From CAUTNA01 sp964371145 (lineage in GTDB: Bacteria > Pseudomonadota > Alphaproteobacteria > Rs-D84): a DNA stretch of 64,000 nt. The stretch is taken from positions 1 to 64,000 of the forward strand of contig CAYJKO010000003.1 of assembly GCA_964371145.1 (NCBI GenBank), written 5' to 3'. Each line of letters starts with the position of its first letter. Position 1 is the first letter of the stretch. A program made the position numbers and the translations under genes. Positions 30,065-39,535 of this stretch are shown in pieces. Under the pieces are notes generated by a model. That model did not search any database, was not told where the DNA came from, and saw only the letters and a program-made list of their open reading frames with translations.

Positions 30065-31306
30065 ATGTATATATTGGCTTTAAATTGCGGTTCTTCCAGT
30101 TTGAAATTCCAAGTTTTCGATACAGAAACATTTCAACCCATATTCAAAGGCAACAGCGAAAAAATCGGATTAAATGATTCTTTTATTAAATATGAAACGT
30201 TAAATAAATCCGATAAAAAAGATATCCAATTACCAAATCATTCGGCTGCATTAAATGCGATTATAGAATTAATGCGTGAAAATGAAATTAAAATCGATGA
30301 AATTCGCGCAGTCGGTCATCGTGTTGTTCATGGTGGAGATAAATTTGCGTGTTCGGTCGAAGCAACGGATGAAGTCATCAAAACAATTGAAGAATTATCA
30401 GATTTAGCGCCTTTGCACAATCCTGCGAACTTAATCGGTATCGTTGCAGCAAAAGAATTATTACCAGACGCAAAACAAGTTGCCGTATTTGATACCGCGT
30501 TTCACCAAACTTTGCCGGATTACGCATATCGTTATGCTGTTCCGACCGCTTGGTATCGTGAAATGGGTGTGCGCAGATACGGATTCCATGGAACATCACA
30601 TTTATATGTATCAAAACGCGCGGCTGCCATTTTGGGAAAACCTGCATCCGAATGTAATGTAATTTCTATGCATATCGGTTCCGGCGCGTCCGCGTGCGCA
30701 ATACGCGGCGGAAATAGCGTTGATACATCTATGGGTATGACCCCTTTGGCCGGATTGGTTATGGGAACCCGTACAGGTGATTTGGACGCAGCGATTCCGT
30801 TTTATGTAAAAGAAAAATTGGGATTGTCTGATAAATTAATTTTAGAATCTTTGAATAAAAATTCTGGGATTTTGGGCATTACAGAATGTTACGCCGACAG
30901 ACGCGACGTAGAAGAAAACAAAGACGCAAATGACAATTGTCGTTTGGCAATAGATATGGAAGCTTTGCGTGCTAAAAAGTTCATCGGATCATATATGGCG
31001 TCAATCGGTGGCAAATGCGACGCAATTATATTCACAGCCGGCGTTGGTGAAAACGGCGCATTTATGCGTGAACAAATTTGCAAAAATTTGGAACATATGG
31101 GCATCAAATTGGACACAGAATTAAATGAAAAGACTTTGGGCTTTAAAGGGTGTGGCGAAACAATTATATCTGCGCCAGATTCTGAAATTAAAATATTGAT
31201 GATTCCAACGAACGAAGAATTGGTATTGGTTGAAGATACTTTGGCAATATTGAACGGAACATATAACCCAAACCATTTGGAAATGGATTACAGTTTTGTA
31301 AAATAA
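30065..31306 (+). CDS. ackA: Acetate kinase
   Basis: A 413-residue ASKHA-fold kinase that interconverts acetyl phosphate and ADP with acetate and ATP. Visible motifs are ILALNCGSSSLKF at the N-terminus, GHRVVHGG, VFDTAFHQTLP, RRYGFHGTSH and the phosphate loop HIGSGASACAI (canonical HLGNGAS). The C-terminal IPTNEELVLVEDT is also typical. AAAGGAT supports the start at 30065. No pta neighbour is present. Its presence suggests substrate-level ATP formation from acetyl phosphate, i.e. fermentative metabolism. Confidence 0.96.
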   Translation: MYILALNCGSSSLKFQVFDTETFQPIFKGNSEKIGLNDSFIKYETLNKSDKKDIQLPNHSAALNAIIELMRENEIKIDEIRAVGHRVVHGGDKFACSVEATDEVIKTIEELSDLAPLHNPANLIGIVAAKELLPDAKQVAVFDTAFHQTLPDYAYRYAVPTAWYREMGVRRYGFHGTSHLYVSKRAAAILGKPASECNVISMHIGSGASACAIRGGNSVDTSMGMTPLAGLVMGTRTGDLDAAIPFYVKEKLGLSDKLILESLNKNSGILGITECYADRRDVEENKDANDNCRLAIDMEALRAKKFIGSYMASIGGKCDAIIFTAGVGENGAFMREQICKNLEHMGIKLDTELNEKTLGFKGCGETIISAPDSEIKILMIPTNEELVLVEDTLAILNGTYNPNHLEMDYSFVK

Positions 31307-31311
31307 GAAAT

Positions 31312-31345
31312 AAAAAAGCGCGGATTTTTATCTGCGCTTTTTTTA
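31312..31345. terminator. Bidirectional intrinsic terminator
   Basis: The stem AAGCGCGGAT/ATCTGCGCTT has A- and T-runs and lies between ackA and the M48 protease gene. Confidence 0.85.
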
Positions 31346-32629
31346 TTATAATAAATCCCCTGCTTTTATATATTCAGGCGTATTTTTATCCAATTTTTTA
31401 CGGGCGGATTTTGCGTATTTTTTTGCCATATCGGATTTATTTTGTAAATTATAATATTCCGCCATCGCCCATTCGGAACGCCCATCTGTATATAATCGCG
31501 CAAGAACCCAATACGTCAAAGCAGATGACTCGGACAACAAAGATTTTTTGCATAACGTAATTGCGCGCGATATATCCCCCGTCCCTTTTCTGGCGGATAA
31601 AACCATAGCCAATGCGGTTTCAATTTGAGGTGCATTATCCACATGTTTTAACGCAGATTCATATGCAGATATGCTGGCGTTGTAATTTCCCATTTGATAT
31701 TCTGTGTCTCCCAATAATTCATAAAAATACGGATTATCATTATCGCGCTCTATTAATTCTGTTACCCCAATTTTTGCCGATTTTAAATCTTTATTTACCA
31801 TATATGAAATGGTTCTGGCATAAACGGCGGCATCCGAATTATCCAACACCGGATAACGGGACAAAACCTGGGTCGATGTGTGCAAATATCCAATTAATTT
31901 CGCGCGCACCATTTCGAATTCTTTTTTTTGAGCCATATTTTCGACGCCACGGAATTTATAATTTTCCAATTTTAATTTTTCTCGTACATTTTGCAGACGC
32001 TCTGTCGTTAACGGATGATTTATGTTGTTTGGATTTATTTTATCTTCTATACCACTGGACAATTCTTGCATATGTTCCAACACATCGACAAAGCCGTTCG
32101 CATCCAAATTTGATTCCATCATTAATTTTAAACCGATATCATCCGCCATTCTTTCTTCATCGCGCGTGAACGCCATCAAAGATTGTTTCGCCATACCAGA
32201 TGAACCAGCAATCATCCCCAAACCCAAACCCGCATCTGCGCCGGCCGCAACCAGACCAATACCCAAAGCCTGGACTATCATTGTGCGTTTCATTTCGGCC
32301 GCCCGTCTGTCCGCCATTTGCGCGACGTGTCCGCCAATTGTATGAGCCAATTCGTGTGCGATTACAGCCTGGAATTCTGGAATAGATTTAATTTGGGTCA
32401 ACATCCCCGTATAAACATAAACATCTTCGCCGCCACGAACAAAAGCATTAAACGTGTTATCATTTATAATGTGAATTTGCACTCTGGATTCAGAAATATC
32501 GGCCGCGCGCACAACGGGGGCGATCAATTTATCCAATAATTTTTCTGTTTCTGTATCTGATATCAAACTGGCGGACATTGCCATATTACAAAAAAACATC
32601 ACGAATAAAAACGTCCAGATTTTTTTCAT
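31346..32629 (-). CDS. Periplasmic M48 metalloprotease with TPR repeats (BepA-like)
   Basis: A 427-residue protein. A signal peptide ends near SAS (residue 21). The zinc motif is HELAH (92-96), with the third ligand Glu in EERMADDIGLKLM (about 150-160). From about residue 280 there are TPR-like helical pairs. This layout matches BepA/YfgC, which degrades or helps mature stalled outer-membrane beta-barrels. The host carries BamA and several barrel proteins, so the role fits. It starts 5 nt after the recG stop and is co-transcribed with recG. Confidence 0.9.
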   Translation of the reverse strand: MKKIWTFLFVMFFCNMAMSASLISDTETEKLLDKLIAPVVRAADISESRVQIHIINDNTFNAFVRGGEDVYVYTGMLTQIKSIPEFQAVIAHELAHTIGGHVAQMADRRAAEMKRTMIVQALGIGLVAAGADAGLGLGMIAGSSGMAKQSLMAFTRDEERMADDIGLKLMMESNLDANGFVDVLEHMQELSSGIEDKINPNNINHPLTTERLQNVREKLKLENYKFRGVENMAQKKEFEMVRAKLIGYLHTSTQVLSRYPVLDNSDAAVYARTISYMVNKDLKSAKIGVTELIERDNDNPYFYELLGDTEYQMGNYNASISAYESALKHVDNAPQIETALAMVLSARKGTGDISRAITLCKKSLLSESSALTYWVLARLYTDGRSEWAMAEYYNLQNKSDMAKKYAKSARKKLDKNTPEYIKAGDLL

Positions 32630-32634
32630 ATTTA

Positions 32635-34677
32635 TCAGGCCCCCAACGTTAATTTACGGCCGAATATATACATTATGTCATTTGCAAATTCGTCTATTAT
32701 AATTTTTTCTTTTGAATGAATGGTCGCCAATTTAAACAAATCACGATGTTCGCGATAATCTACGAATTTATAAGATATCCATCCCGATTGTTTTGTTCCC
32801 AATAATTCACCAACACCGCGCATCATTAAATCTTGTTCTGCGATTACAAAACCGTCGTCCGTTTCAACCAAAACATCCAATCTTTTCATACCATCGGGCG
32901 ATATATTATTTCCATATAACAAAACACAATATGATTGCAATGACCCACGACCCACACGACCACGCAATTGATGTAATGCCGCCAATCCAAATCTTTCTGC
33001 GTTTTCTATTACAATAATGGATGCGCGTGGCACGTCTATTCCGACTTCTATCACGGTGGTGGATACCAACAAATTCATATTTGAATCATTGTCTGCGAAA
33101 TTATTCATAACTTCATCGCGTGATTTTTTATCCATTTGTCCATGCACCAATCCCGCATTTGGGAAATATTTTTTCAAAGATTCAAAACGTTCGGTCGCGG
33201 CCGCCATATCAATATTTTCAGATTCTTCGACCAATGGGCAAACCCAAAATATTTTCGCATCATTTTCTGTTTGAGCAATTAATCGCCCGACAAGAGAACC
33301 TATTTTGTCCACCGGCAATTTCGACGTAATAATCGGCAAACGCCCAACGGGTTTTTCATTGATAATTGATACATCCATATCGCCATAAACGGTCATAGAT
33401 AATGTGCGCGGGATTGGGGTCGCGGACAGCGCCAGAACATCTGGGTTATTTCCCTTTTCGCGAATGGCCGTTCTTTGAGCTACGCCAAATCTGTGTTGTT
33501 CATCAATTATAATTAATCCCAAATCTTTATATATAACGTCATCAGAAAAAACAGCATGAGTCCCGATTAAAACGCGCGTTCTGCCCGATTTTATTGATAT
33601 TAATTTTTCGCGTCTTTTGACGCCTTTGTCGCGTCCCGTTAAAATATCTGAATGAATACCCAATTTATCAAACATCGGTTTTAATTTTGAAAAATGTTGT
33701 ACCGCCAAAGTATCTGTTGGTGCCAACAATACGGTTTGCATCCCAAATTCTGCCATTTTAACGGCGGCGGCGGTTGCAACATATGTCTTTCCCGAACCAA
33801 CATCCCCCTGGACCAGACGCATCATAGAAACTGGGTTATCAATATCATTAAAAATATCCGCAATAGCATTGTTTTGCGCACCCGTTAATTCAAAAGGCAG
33901 GTTTTCATAAAATTTTTCCAACAAATTATATTTTTTTGTTCGAGCCGGTTTTATTAATTCTTCTTTTTTCTGGCGCGTAATTGCGATTGCCAATTGATGA
34001 GCCAACAATTCCAAATACGCCATTTTTTTAACAGATGCAGATTCCGGTTTTAAAGAATCAGAATCTGGCGCAAAATGTACCGCGCGTAATGGATTCAATA
34101 AATCGCGCACAGATTCTGTATTGATTTTATCCAATCCTTCCCAAATTTGATCACGGACATTTGTTAACAGTTTTTGCGTCACCCCTTCGCCGGACGGATA
34201 TACGACCTGGGCGCTGGGGATTTTATCTGCGTTTTCAACCGGTTCTATAAAATCTGGATGATTTATTACAATATTTCCATTTTTTGAAATTTCTATTTTC
34301 CCGCTGATTAATCTGTATTGCCCGATTGGTAATTTATTTAACCAATAATCTAAATAAGTGCTGTGAAAAAATTGCAGCGCCACGTGATTAGACATAGAAT
34401 CTATGCACATAATTCGTGTCGGCATTTTACGACCACGAAATTTTCCACCTGTTTTATGATTTTGCACCAACAAACGAATTGTAACCGTGTCGCCAGATTC
34501 AGCACTCATCGCGTTATCTATTATTTCACGTTTACGAACATAGCTGGGTTTGTGTAATAAAAAATCCAATATACGACGGCCGCCCAAAACATTTTCCAGA
34601 CGCGTCGCCAATACCGGCCCCACCCCTTTAATGAATTGCAAATCGGTATTTAAAAAATCATATAATTCTTTTTTCAT
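32635..34677 (-). CDS. recG: ATP-dependent DNA helicase RecG
   Basis: A 680-residue monomeric helicase that reverses stalled forks and branch-migrates junctions. An N-terminal wedge/OB domain (TVTIRLLVQNHKTGGKF) precedes two RecA-like domains with Walker A GDVGSGKT, the DEQH box IIDEQHRFGVAQR, motif III ALSATPIPRT and motif VI QLRGRVGRG. A C-terminal RecG-specific segment completes it. Length normal. No clear Shine-Dalgarno sequence precedes the ATG. Confidence 0.96.
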   Translation of the reverse strand: MKKELYDFLNTDLQFIKGVGPVLATRLENVLGGRRILDFLLHKPSYVRKREIIDNAMSAESGDTVTIRLLVQNHKTGGKFRGRKMPTRIMCIDSMSNHVALQFFHSTYLDYWLNKLPIGQYRLISGKIEISKNGNIVINHPDFIEPVENADKIPSAQVVYPSGEGVTQKLLTNVRDQIWEGLDKINTESVRDLLNPLRAVHFAPDSDSLKPESASVKKMAYLELLAHQLAIAITRQKKEELIKPARTKKYNLLEKFYENLPFELTGAQNNAIADIFNDIDNPVSMMRLVQGDVGSGKTYVATAAAVKMAEFGMQTVLLAPTDTLAVQHFSKLKPMFDKLGIHSDILTGRDKGVKRREKLISIKSGRTRVLIGTHAVFSDDVIYKDLGLIIIDEQHRFGVAQRTAIREKGNNPDVLALSATPIPRTLSMTVYGDMDVSIINEKPVGRLPIITSKLPVDKIGSLVGRLIAQTENDAKIFWVCPLVEESENIDMAAATERFESLKKYFPNAGLVHGQMDKKSRDEVMNNFADNDSNMNLLVSTTVIEVGIDVPRASIIVIENAERFGLAALHQLRGRVGRGSLQSYCVLLYGNNISPDGMKRLDVLVETDDGFVIAEQDLMMRGVGELLGTKQSGWISYKFVDYREHRDLFKLATIHSKEKIIIDEFANDIMYIFGRKLTLGA

Positions 34678-34719
34678 ATATATATAAGATTAATAAAAAA
34701 ACAGATATTGTTCAAGACA

Positions 34720-34746
34720 AAAGGGATGAAATAATCATCCCTTTTT
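34720..34746 (-). terminator. Intrinsic terminator after rne/rng
   Basis: The stem AAAGGGATGA/TCATCCCTTT has flanking A- and T-rich runs and lies between the RNase gene and recG. Confidence 0.8.
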
Positions 34747-34753
34747 ATTTATA

Positions 34754-36553
34754 TTAACCCACCAATTTTTGCCATAATGTTTTTGGCTTTTTCGGTTGTT
34801 TTTTCTTTTTGCGACGATGACGATGTGCGTTCATAGTCGTTTTTTTCGCCTCTATCTGGCGTGGGTTTTTCTTTTTCACATTCGTAGACGGTGCATGAGC
34901 GGTCAAAACATCATCTGTTTTAACGGCTTCTGGCGCAACACGTTGAATTGAATATTGTTCAATGCTTAACATAGAATCATCGCCTACAATAACAATTTCT
35001 GTTTCAAATTCGTTTTCCATATCGGCCAATTCGCCTTTTTTATGGTTCAACAAATAAATTGCAACATCTGTTGGAACAGTGATAATGATTTTTTGCGCGG
35101 CTTTTGCCAATAATTTTTCTTGCAAATGGCGGAACATAATAATCGCGGACGTTTGGATAGATGGCACAATACCGGACCCCATACAATGCGGACATTGCAC
35201 ATATGAAGATTCCATAAAGCTGCTGCGCAATCTTTGACGAGACAACATCAAAACACCGAAATTATTGATTTTCGCAATTTGAGTACGAGCGCGATCTTTT
35301 TTCATAACCTCTCTCATACGTAATTCTAATTTGCGGTTGTTTTTTTCTTCTTCCATATCGATAAAGTCAATCGCAACAATTCCCGCCAAATCACGCAAAC
35401 GCAATTGCAAAGCAATTTCTTCTGCGGCTTCCAGATTCGTATTCAATGCGGTTTGTTCAATGTCTTTTTCTTTTATCGCACGTGATGAATTAACGTCAAT
35501 GGATACCATAGCTTCGGTTTGATTAATAACCAATGAACCGCCAGATGGCAAATTAACGTATGGTCCGTGCAAACCTTCTAATTGTTTTTCAATTCCTGTT
35601 TTTACAAACAATGGAACTGCGACATCTTTGTAATTTACCAATTGTTTACGTGGTAATTTTCCATACATTTGTTGGAAATGAGATTTAGCCATATCAAACG
35701 CTTCTTCCCCTTGGATTACCAAAACATCTTCTTTGTCGCTTAAAAAATCGCGAACGACGCGGCGCAATAAAGAATCTTCGGTATGAATTACAACGGGTGC
35801 AACAGATTCCAAAGTATTTTTGCGAATTTCGTTCCACAAATTTACCAAATAATCATAATCTTTTGCAATATCACCCGGAGCGGCACCGGATACGGCCGTA
35901 CGTAAAACAACGGTCATGCCTTTTGGTATTTTCAAAGCATGCATAATTTCGCGCAATCTGGCGCGTTCTGCTTTATCAGATATTTTTTTAGATATTCCAT
36001 AAGAATTTCTTTTACGAGAATTCGGCATTAATACCGCAAATCTGCCCGCCAAAGACAAATAAGTCGTCATAGACGCGCCTTTTTGTCCGCGTTCTTCTTT
36101 GACGCCTTGGACCAAAATAATTTGTTTTGGTTTTATAACGTCTTGGATTTTGAATTCTTTTGCACGTTTTGCGAATTCTTTGTTATCTTCGCCCGCGCTG
36201 TTATCATCGTATTCTGTGATTTCGTCGTCGTCAGATGGATCTTCGTCATCATCAACGATATTGGCATGAGCCAATTCCAACAATTTTTTCTTTTGTTCTG
36301 GGGTTACCTGATAATAATCTGGGTGTATTTCGGAAAAAGGCAAGAAACCATTTTTACCAGCACCGTAATCAACGAAAGCCGCCTGCAAAGATGGCTCTAC
36401 GCGGATAACTTTTGCCAGATAAATGTTTCCTTTGATTTGTGGTTTTGTCGTTGTTTCCACATCGAAATCAGATACTCGATTAGAATCCGATTCCACAATA
36501 ACGACGCGCATTTCTTCCGGGTGGACCGCGTCTACATATATTTTTTTTGACAT
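34754..36553 (-). CDS. rne: Ribonuclease E/G family endoribonuclease
   Basis: A 599-residue protein: an S1 domain near 35-130 interrupted by an acidic insert (DDDEDPSDDDEITEYDD), then the RNase H-like catalytic core. The metal-binding aspartates sit in SIDVNSSRA and AIDFIDMEEEKNNR. The zinc-link CPHCMGSG is intact. The C-terminal ~50 residues are very basic (HRHRRKKKKQPKKPK). It lacks the long degradosome scaffold of large RNase E, so it could equally be named rng; the acidic insert and basic tail favour RNase E. It processes rRNA and tRNA and decays mRNA. Confidence 0.9.
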   Translation of the reverse strand: MSKKIYVDAVHPEEMRVVIVESDSNRVSDFDVETTTKPQIKGNIYLAKVIRVEPSLQAAFVDYGAGKNGFLPFSEIHPDYYQVTPEQKKKLLELAHANIVDDDEDPSDDDEITEYDDNSAGEDNKEFAKRAKEFKIQDVIKPKQIILVQGVKEERGQKGASMTTYLSLAGRFAVLMPNSRKRNSYGISKKISDKAERARLREIMHALKIPKGMTVVLRTAVSGAAPGDIAKDYDYLVNLWNEIRKNTLESVAPVVIHTEDSLLRRVVRDFLSDKEDVLVIQGEEAFDMAKSHFQQMYGKLPRKQLVNYKDVAVPLFVKTGIEKQLEGLHGPYVNLPSGGSLVINQTEAMVSIDVNSSRAIKEKDIEQTALNTNLEAAEEIALQLRLRDLAGIVAIDFIDMEEEKNNRKLELRMREVMKKDRARTQIAKINNFGVLMLSRQRLRSSFMESSYVQCPHCMGSGIVPSIQTSAIIMFRHLQEKLLAKAAQKIIITVPTDVAIYLLNHKKGELADMENEFETEIVIVGDDSMLSIEQYSIQRVAPEAVKTDDVLTAHAPSTNVKKKNPRQIEAKKTTMNAHRHRRKKKKQPKKPKTLWQKLVG

Positions 36554-36725
36554 TTAATAATCCTTTGTTTTTTATATCGCGACCTGCAAAAAGAACCCGT
36601 CCCCATGGGGCGCCACCGCCCATTCCAAGGGATTGCACACAATTACCAAACAGCACAAAACGAATTATGAAAATCAGATTTTTTATATACATCTGTGTTA
36701 TTCTACTTTTTATTTCGGTTACACG
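36554..36725 (-). promoter_or_regulatory. Long structured 5' leader of the RNase E/G gene
   Basis: About 170 nt separate the promoter from the ATG. The leader contains G/C-rich pairable segments unlike the surrounding AT-rich DNA (GGTGGCGCCCC, GGGGACGGGTTC). RNase E mRNAs in other bacteria are autoregulated through their 5' UTR; the same is inferred here. Confidence 0.45.
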
Positions 36726-36754
36726 ATAATGTAAAGAATAGCACGAGATATCAA
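36726..36754 (-). promoter_or_regulatory. Probable promoter of the RNase E/G gene
   Basis: On the minus strand it reads TTGATA (36749-36754), a 17-nt spacer and CATTAT (36726-36731). Confidence 0.55.
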
Positions 36755-36768
36755 AAGACGCAAGGCAT

Positions 36769-37806
36769 TTATTTTTTACGACCAAAAAAGCCGAATTTTT
36801 TCATTTTTATATTTTTTAAATTTGGCCATCTTTGTTTTGCTTCTTCCATCCAACGATGCATTCTGGCACGTAAAACCCTTTCATAAATGAAAAATATACC
36901 GCCAATTCCGATTAATGGAATTAAATAATAAATAATTCTGTATGCCATCAATCCTCCGAACACGGTCGCTTTGTCCACGTCTTTTGGCAAAGCCAACAAA
37001 AAGATTGTTTCAAACACACCAATACCACCTGGAACCTGACTGAAAACACCGGCCGTTTGTGCAATCACAAATAACCCTATAAATATTCTGAATGGAATAT
37101 CTACGAACGGGATGATACAAAAATACAAAACCAAACCCGCCAGAACGCTGTCGGTTATTCCCAAAAAAGTCTGAATAATCGCCGTTTTTGTTCGCGGAAT
37201 GCGTAAATAATGTTTTTTAATATATATAATTTTATCTGAAAACAATATCGTCATTATGAAATAAGCCATTAACGCCAACAAACAAAATATAAATAATCCG
37301 TGAATCCCAACAGACGCGCCAACAGAACCTGCAAAAATATCATGCGGGACCAAAAAATACCCAATTAACACAATCGCGCTGGCGCCCAAAAAATATGTAA
37401 ATCCGGAAAATATTAACATTTTTAAAATATCCCCTGCGCGAATACGCCAACGGGTATATAATCTGTAACGAATTGCGCCACCGGATACAACCGCGTGGCC
37501 TGCGTTATTGCTGATGGCGAATCCCAATATCCCCGCCAACATCCATTTCCACCATTTGATTTTATCAACTTCGCCAACGTATTTCAAAGCCAACCAATCA
37601 TATGTCGCCAACGTTAAATACCCCAACAAACATGCAATGGACGCATATAACAAATTAACAAAAGGCAAATCCAATATGGCGTGGCCTATTTGTGATAAAG
37701 AATAATCATGCAATTGCCAATATAACATACCGGCCGCCAAAACAAAAAAGAATATTCCAGAATAACTGATAATCTTTCTTAGTAATTTTTTAAATTTAAT
37801 CGACAT
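36769..37806 (-). CDS. Lysylphosphatidylglycerol synthase-type membrane protein (UPF0104)
   Basis: A 345-residue polytopic membrane protein with about eight helices. It matches the LPG_synthase_TM/UPF0104 family. Visible family features are GFAISNNAGHAVVSGGAIRYR (about 95-115) and SQVPGGIGVFETIFL (about 250-265). Homologues are flippase-like domains, alone or fused to MprF. No aminoacyl-transferase domain is present, so lipid translocation is more likely than lipid lysinylation. AAAGGAT supports the start at 37806; the basic C-terminus (KMKKFGFFGRKK) is cytoplasmic. Confidence 0.85.
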   Translation of the reverse strand: MSIKFKKLLRKIISYSGIFFFVLAAGMLYWQLHDYSLSQIGHAILDLPFVNLLYASIACLLGYLTLATYDWLALKYVGEVDKIKWWKWMLAGILGFAISNNAGHAVVSGGAIRYRLYTRWRIRAGDILKMLIFSGFTYFLGASAIVLIGYFLVPHDIFAGSVGASVGIHGLFIFCLLALMAYFIMTILFSDKIIYIKKHYLRIPRTKTAIIQTFLGITDSVLAGLVLYFCIIPFVDIPFRIFIGLFVIAQTAGVFSQVPGGIGVFETIFLLALPKDVDKATVFGGLMAYRIIYYLIPLIGIGGIFFIYERVLRARMHRWMEEAKQRWPNLKNIKMKKFGFFGRKK

Positions 37807-37883
37807 ATAAATCCTTTCAAACATCTATCAGATTATCAATTTCAAAATAAAAAATCAAATATAAAATGAACTTTAAATAAATA

Positions 37884-37912
37884 TTGACAAATAAAAAATA
37901 TTGCAATACAAT
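37884..37912 (+). promoter_or_regulatory. Sigma70-type promoter
   Basis: TTGACA (37884-37889), a 17-nt spacer and TACAAT (37907-37912), driving the three tiny membrane proteins and probably rph. Confidence 0.8.
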
Positions 37913-37943
37913 TAAATAAGTAAAAATACCGGAGAAATCAAGC

Positions 37944-38189
37944 ATGAAAAAAAATCGCGAATGGCCTGAATATTATTTCGATAAAATTAACGAAGCCGAT
38001 TGGAAACATTTATATAAATGGTGTTTGATATATTCTATTGCCGCGCTTATTGGTTTGTGCATAATGACCGTTAAAGACAAAGAATCTAAAAACGCAGAAA
38101 TAGAAAAATTAAAACATGAATTAAAATTAAAATCTGATACTATTTCTATGAAAAACGATATCATATTTAAAAAACAACAAACAAAGTAG
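37944..38189 (+). CDS. Tiny membrane protein with coiled coil, 1 of 3
   Basis: An 81-residue protein with one transmembrane helix (about 25-44), then a Lys/Glu-rich heptad region (NAEIEKLKHELKLKSDTISM) consistent with a cytoplasmic or periplasmic coiled coil. Not recognised. AGGAGAAAT... spacing supports the start (CGGAGAAATC upstream). First of three similar genes in a row. Its design recalls spanins or small cell-division proteins, but no lipobox or FtsB/FtsL signature is present. Confidence 0.6.
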   Translation: MKKNREWPEYYFDKINEADWKHLYKWCLIYSIAALIGLCIMTVKDKESKNAEIEKLKHELKLKSDTISMKNDIIFKKQQTK

Positions 38190-38196
38190 AGAAAAA

Positions 38197-38499
38197 ATGA
38201 ATAACAAAAATAAAACACCATCATATTTTACAACCATCAGCCTGGCTGCTTTTATATCTTTGATGTATTTGGCGTCCGTTAAATATAACCGCGGTGCAGA
38301 TATGCGCAATGAAAAACAAGAAAATAAAAAAGAAATTGAATCTTTAAAAAAATCTATCTTGGACAATCATCAAAAAACATTATTTTATGGCGAAGCCGTC
38401 TATATAATGAAACAAAAAGACGTAGATATAAAAAGATTAAATGAAATTCAAAGAAATTTGCACGTTATGGACAGCATTAAAAATGCCCGCACAAAATAA
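38197..38499 (+). CDS. Tiny membrane protein with coiled coil, 2 of 3
   Basis: A 100-residue protein with a hydrophobic helix at about 11-27 followed by a charged helical region (NEKQENKKEIESLKKSI, DIKRLNEIQRN). Same layout as its neighbours but low direct identity. It begins 7 nt after the previous stop codon. Function unknown. Confidence 0.6.
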   Translation: MNNKNKTPSYFTTISLAAFISLMYLASVKYNRGADMRNEKQENKKEIESLKKSILDNHQKTLFYGEAVYIMKQKDVDIKRLNEIQRNLHVMDSIKNARTK

Positions 38500-38517
38500 A
38501 ATCCAAAGGTATATAAA

Positions 38518-38772
38518 ATGAAAAAAAATGATTATAAAAATATTGCAAAATTGGTTTTAACGGCTGTAAATGTATTTCTTTTGGCGTACGTTTGCAACGA
38601 CCCGAAAAAATCACATGAAAATACGGTTGAAAAACAAAAGCTGAAAATTGAAACTTTGGATGAAAAAGCATATAACGCTTTTGCTATTCAAGAATCTATC
38701 AAAAAAGACTATAAAAAACATCTTGAAATTTTTATGAAAACAAGACAAGATTCTATTTCAAAACAAAAATAA
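38518..38772 (+). CDS. Tiny membrane protein with coiled coil, 3 of 3
   Basis: An 84-residue protein with an N-terminal hydrophobic helix (about 9-26, with a Cys at its end) and a charged coiled-coil-like tail (VEKQKLKIETLDEKAYN). AAAGG lies upstream. It lies 15 nt before rph, so the four genes probably form one operon. Function unknown. Confidence 0.6.
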   Translation: MKKNDYKNIAKLVLTAVNVFLLAYVCNDPKKSHENTVEKQKLKIETLDEKAYNAFAIQESIKKDYKKHLEIFMKTRQDSISKQK

Positions 38773-38787
38773 TCAAAGAGAGAAAAT

Positions 38788-39504
38788 ATGCGCCCATCAT
38801 TACGTAAAAACGACGAAATCAGACGTGTTTCATTGGAAACAAACATTAATAAATGGGCCGAAGGTTCTTGTTTAATAGAAATTGGCGATACCCGCATAAT
38901 TTGTACAGCGTCCGTTGATAACAATCAACCTGCATGGAAAAGATATCAACACAAAACCGGCGGTTGGGTGACGGCTGAATATTCTATGTTACCACGCGCG
39001 GTTGATAATCGTAAAAATCGTGATGCCCTGTCCCGTGATCATCGCAGCGCAGAAATTTCCCGTTTAATCGGTCGCGCATTCCGCAGCGTGGTTGATATGG
39101 AAAAATTGGGCAAACATACAATTACAATTGATTGCGATGTAATCCAGGCCGACGGTGGCACCAGATGTGCGGCAATCACAGGCGGATTTATTGCGATGTC
39201 CATGGCGGTCAAAAAATTAATGGATATGGGACGCGTTCGTGAAAACCCGATTTCCGATTATGTCGCCGCCATCAGCGCGGGTGTATGTAATGGTGAAAAT
39301 GTTTTGGATTTAGATTTCGAAGAAGATTGTGGCGCACAAATGGATTCTAATTTCGTAATGTCCGGCAATGGTAATTTCATAGAAATCCAGGCAACCGGCG
39401 AAGAAAAACCTTTTTCAAAAAATCAAATTTTGGATTTGATGGATTTGGCAAAAAAAGGCTGTGATGAATTAATCGCCCTGCAAAAACAAGTATTAGAAGA
39501 TTAA
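38788..39504 (+). CDS. rph: Ribonuclease PH
   Basis: A 238-residue phosphorolytic 3'-5' exoribonuclease that trims tRNA 3' ends. MRPSLRKNDEIRRV, TAEYSMLPRA, RDHRSAEISRLIGRAFRSVVD (phosphate site) and DCDVIQADGGTRCAAITGG are diagnostic, and the length is normal. AGAGAG precedes the start. Followed by a bidirectional terminator. Confidence 0.96.
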   Translation: MRPSLRKNDEIRRVSLETNINKWAEGSCLIEIGDTRIICTASVDNNQPAWKRYQHKTGGWVTAEYSMLPRAVDNRKNRDALSRDHRSAEISRLIGRAFRSVVDMEKLGKHTITIDCDVIQADGGTRCAAITGGFIAMSMAVKKLMDMGRVRENPISDYVAAISAGVCNGENVLDLDFEEDCGAQMDSNFVMSGNGNFIEIQATGEEKPFSKNQILDLMDLAKKGCDELIALQKQVLED

Positions 39505-39506
39505 AA

Positions 39507-39535
39507 AATAAAACCCCGTTCGGGGTTTTTATTTT
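39507..39535. terminator. Bidirectional intrinsic terminator
   Basis: The stem AAAACCCCG/CGGGGTTTT has flanking A- and T-runs and lies between rph and the following minus-strand gene. Confidence 0.9.

Noticed and set aside
32022..32345. Plus-strand ORFs antisense to the M48 protease and recG
   Set aside because: Shadow frames with no start signals; the minus-strand proteins carry all family motifs.
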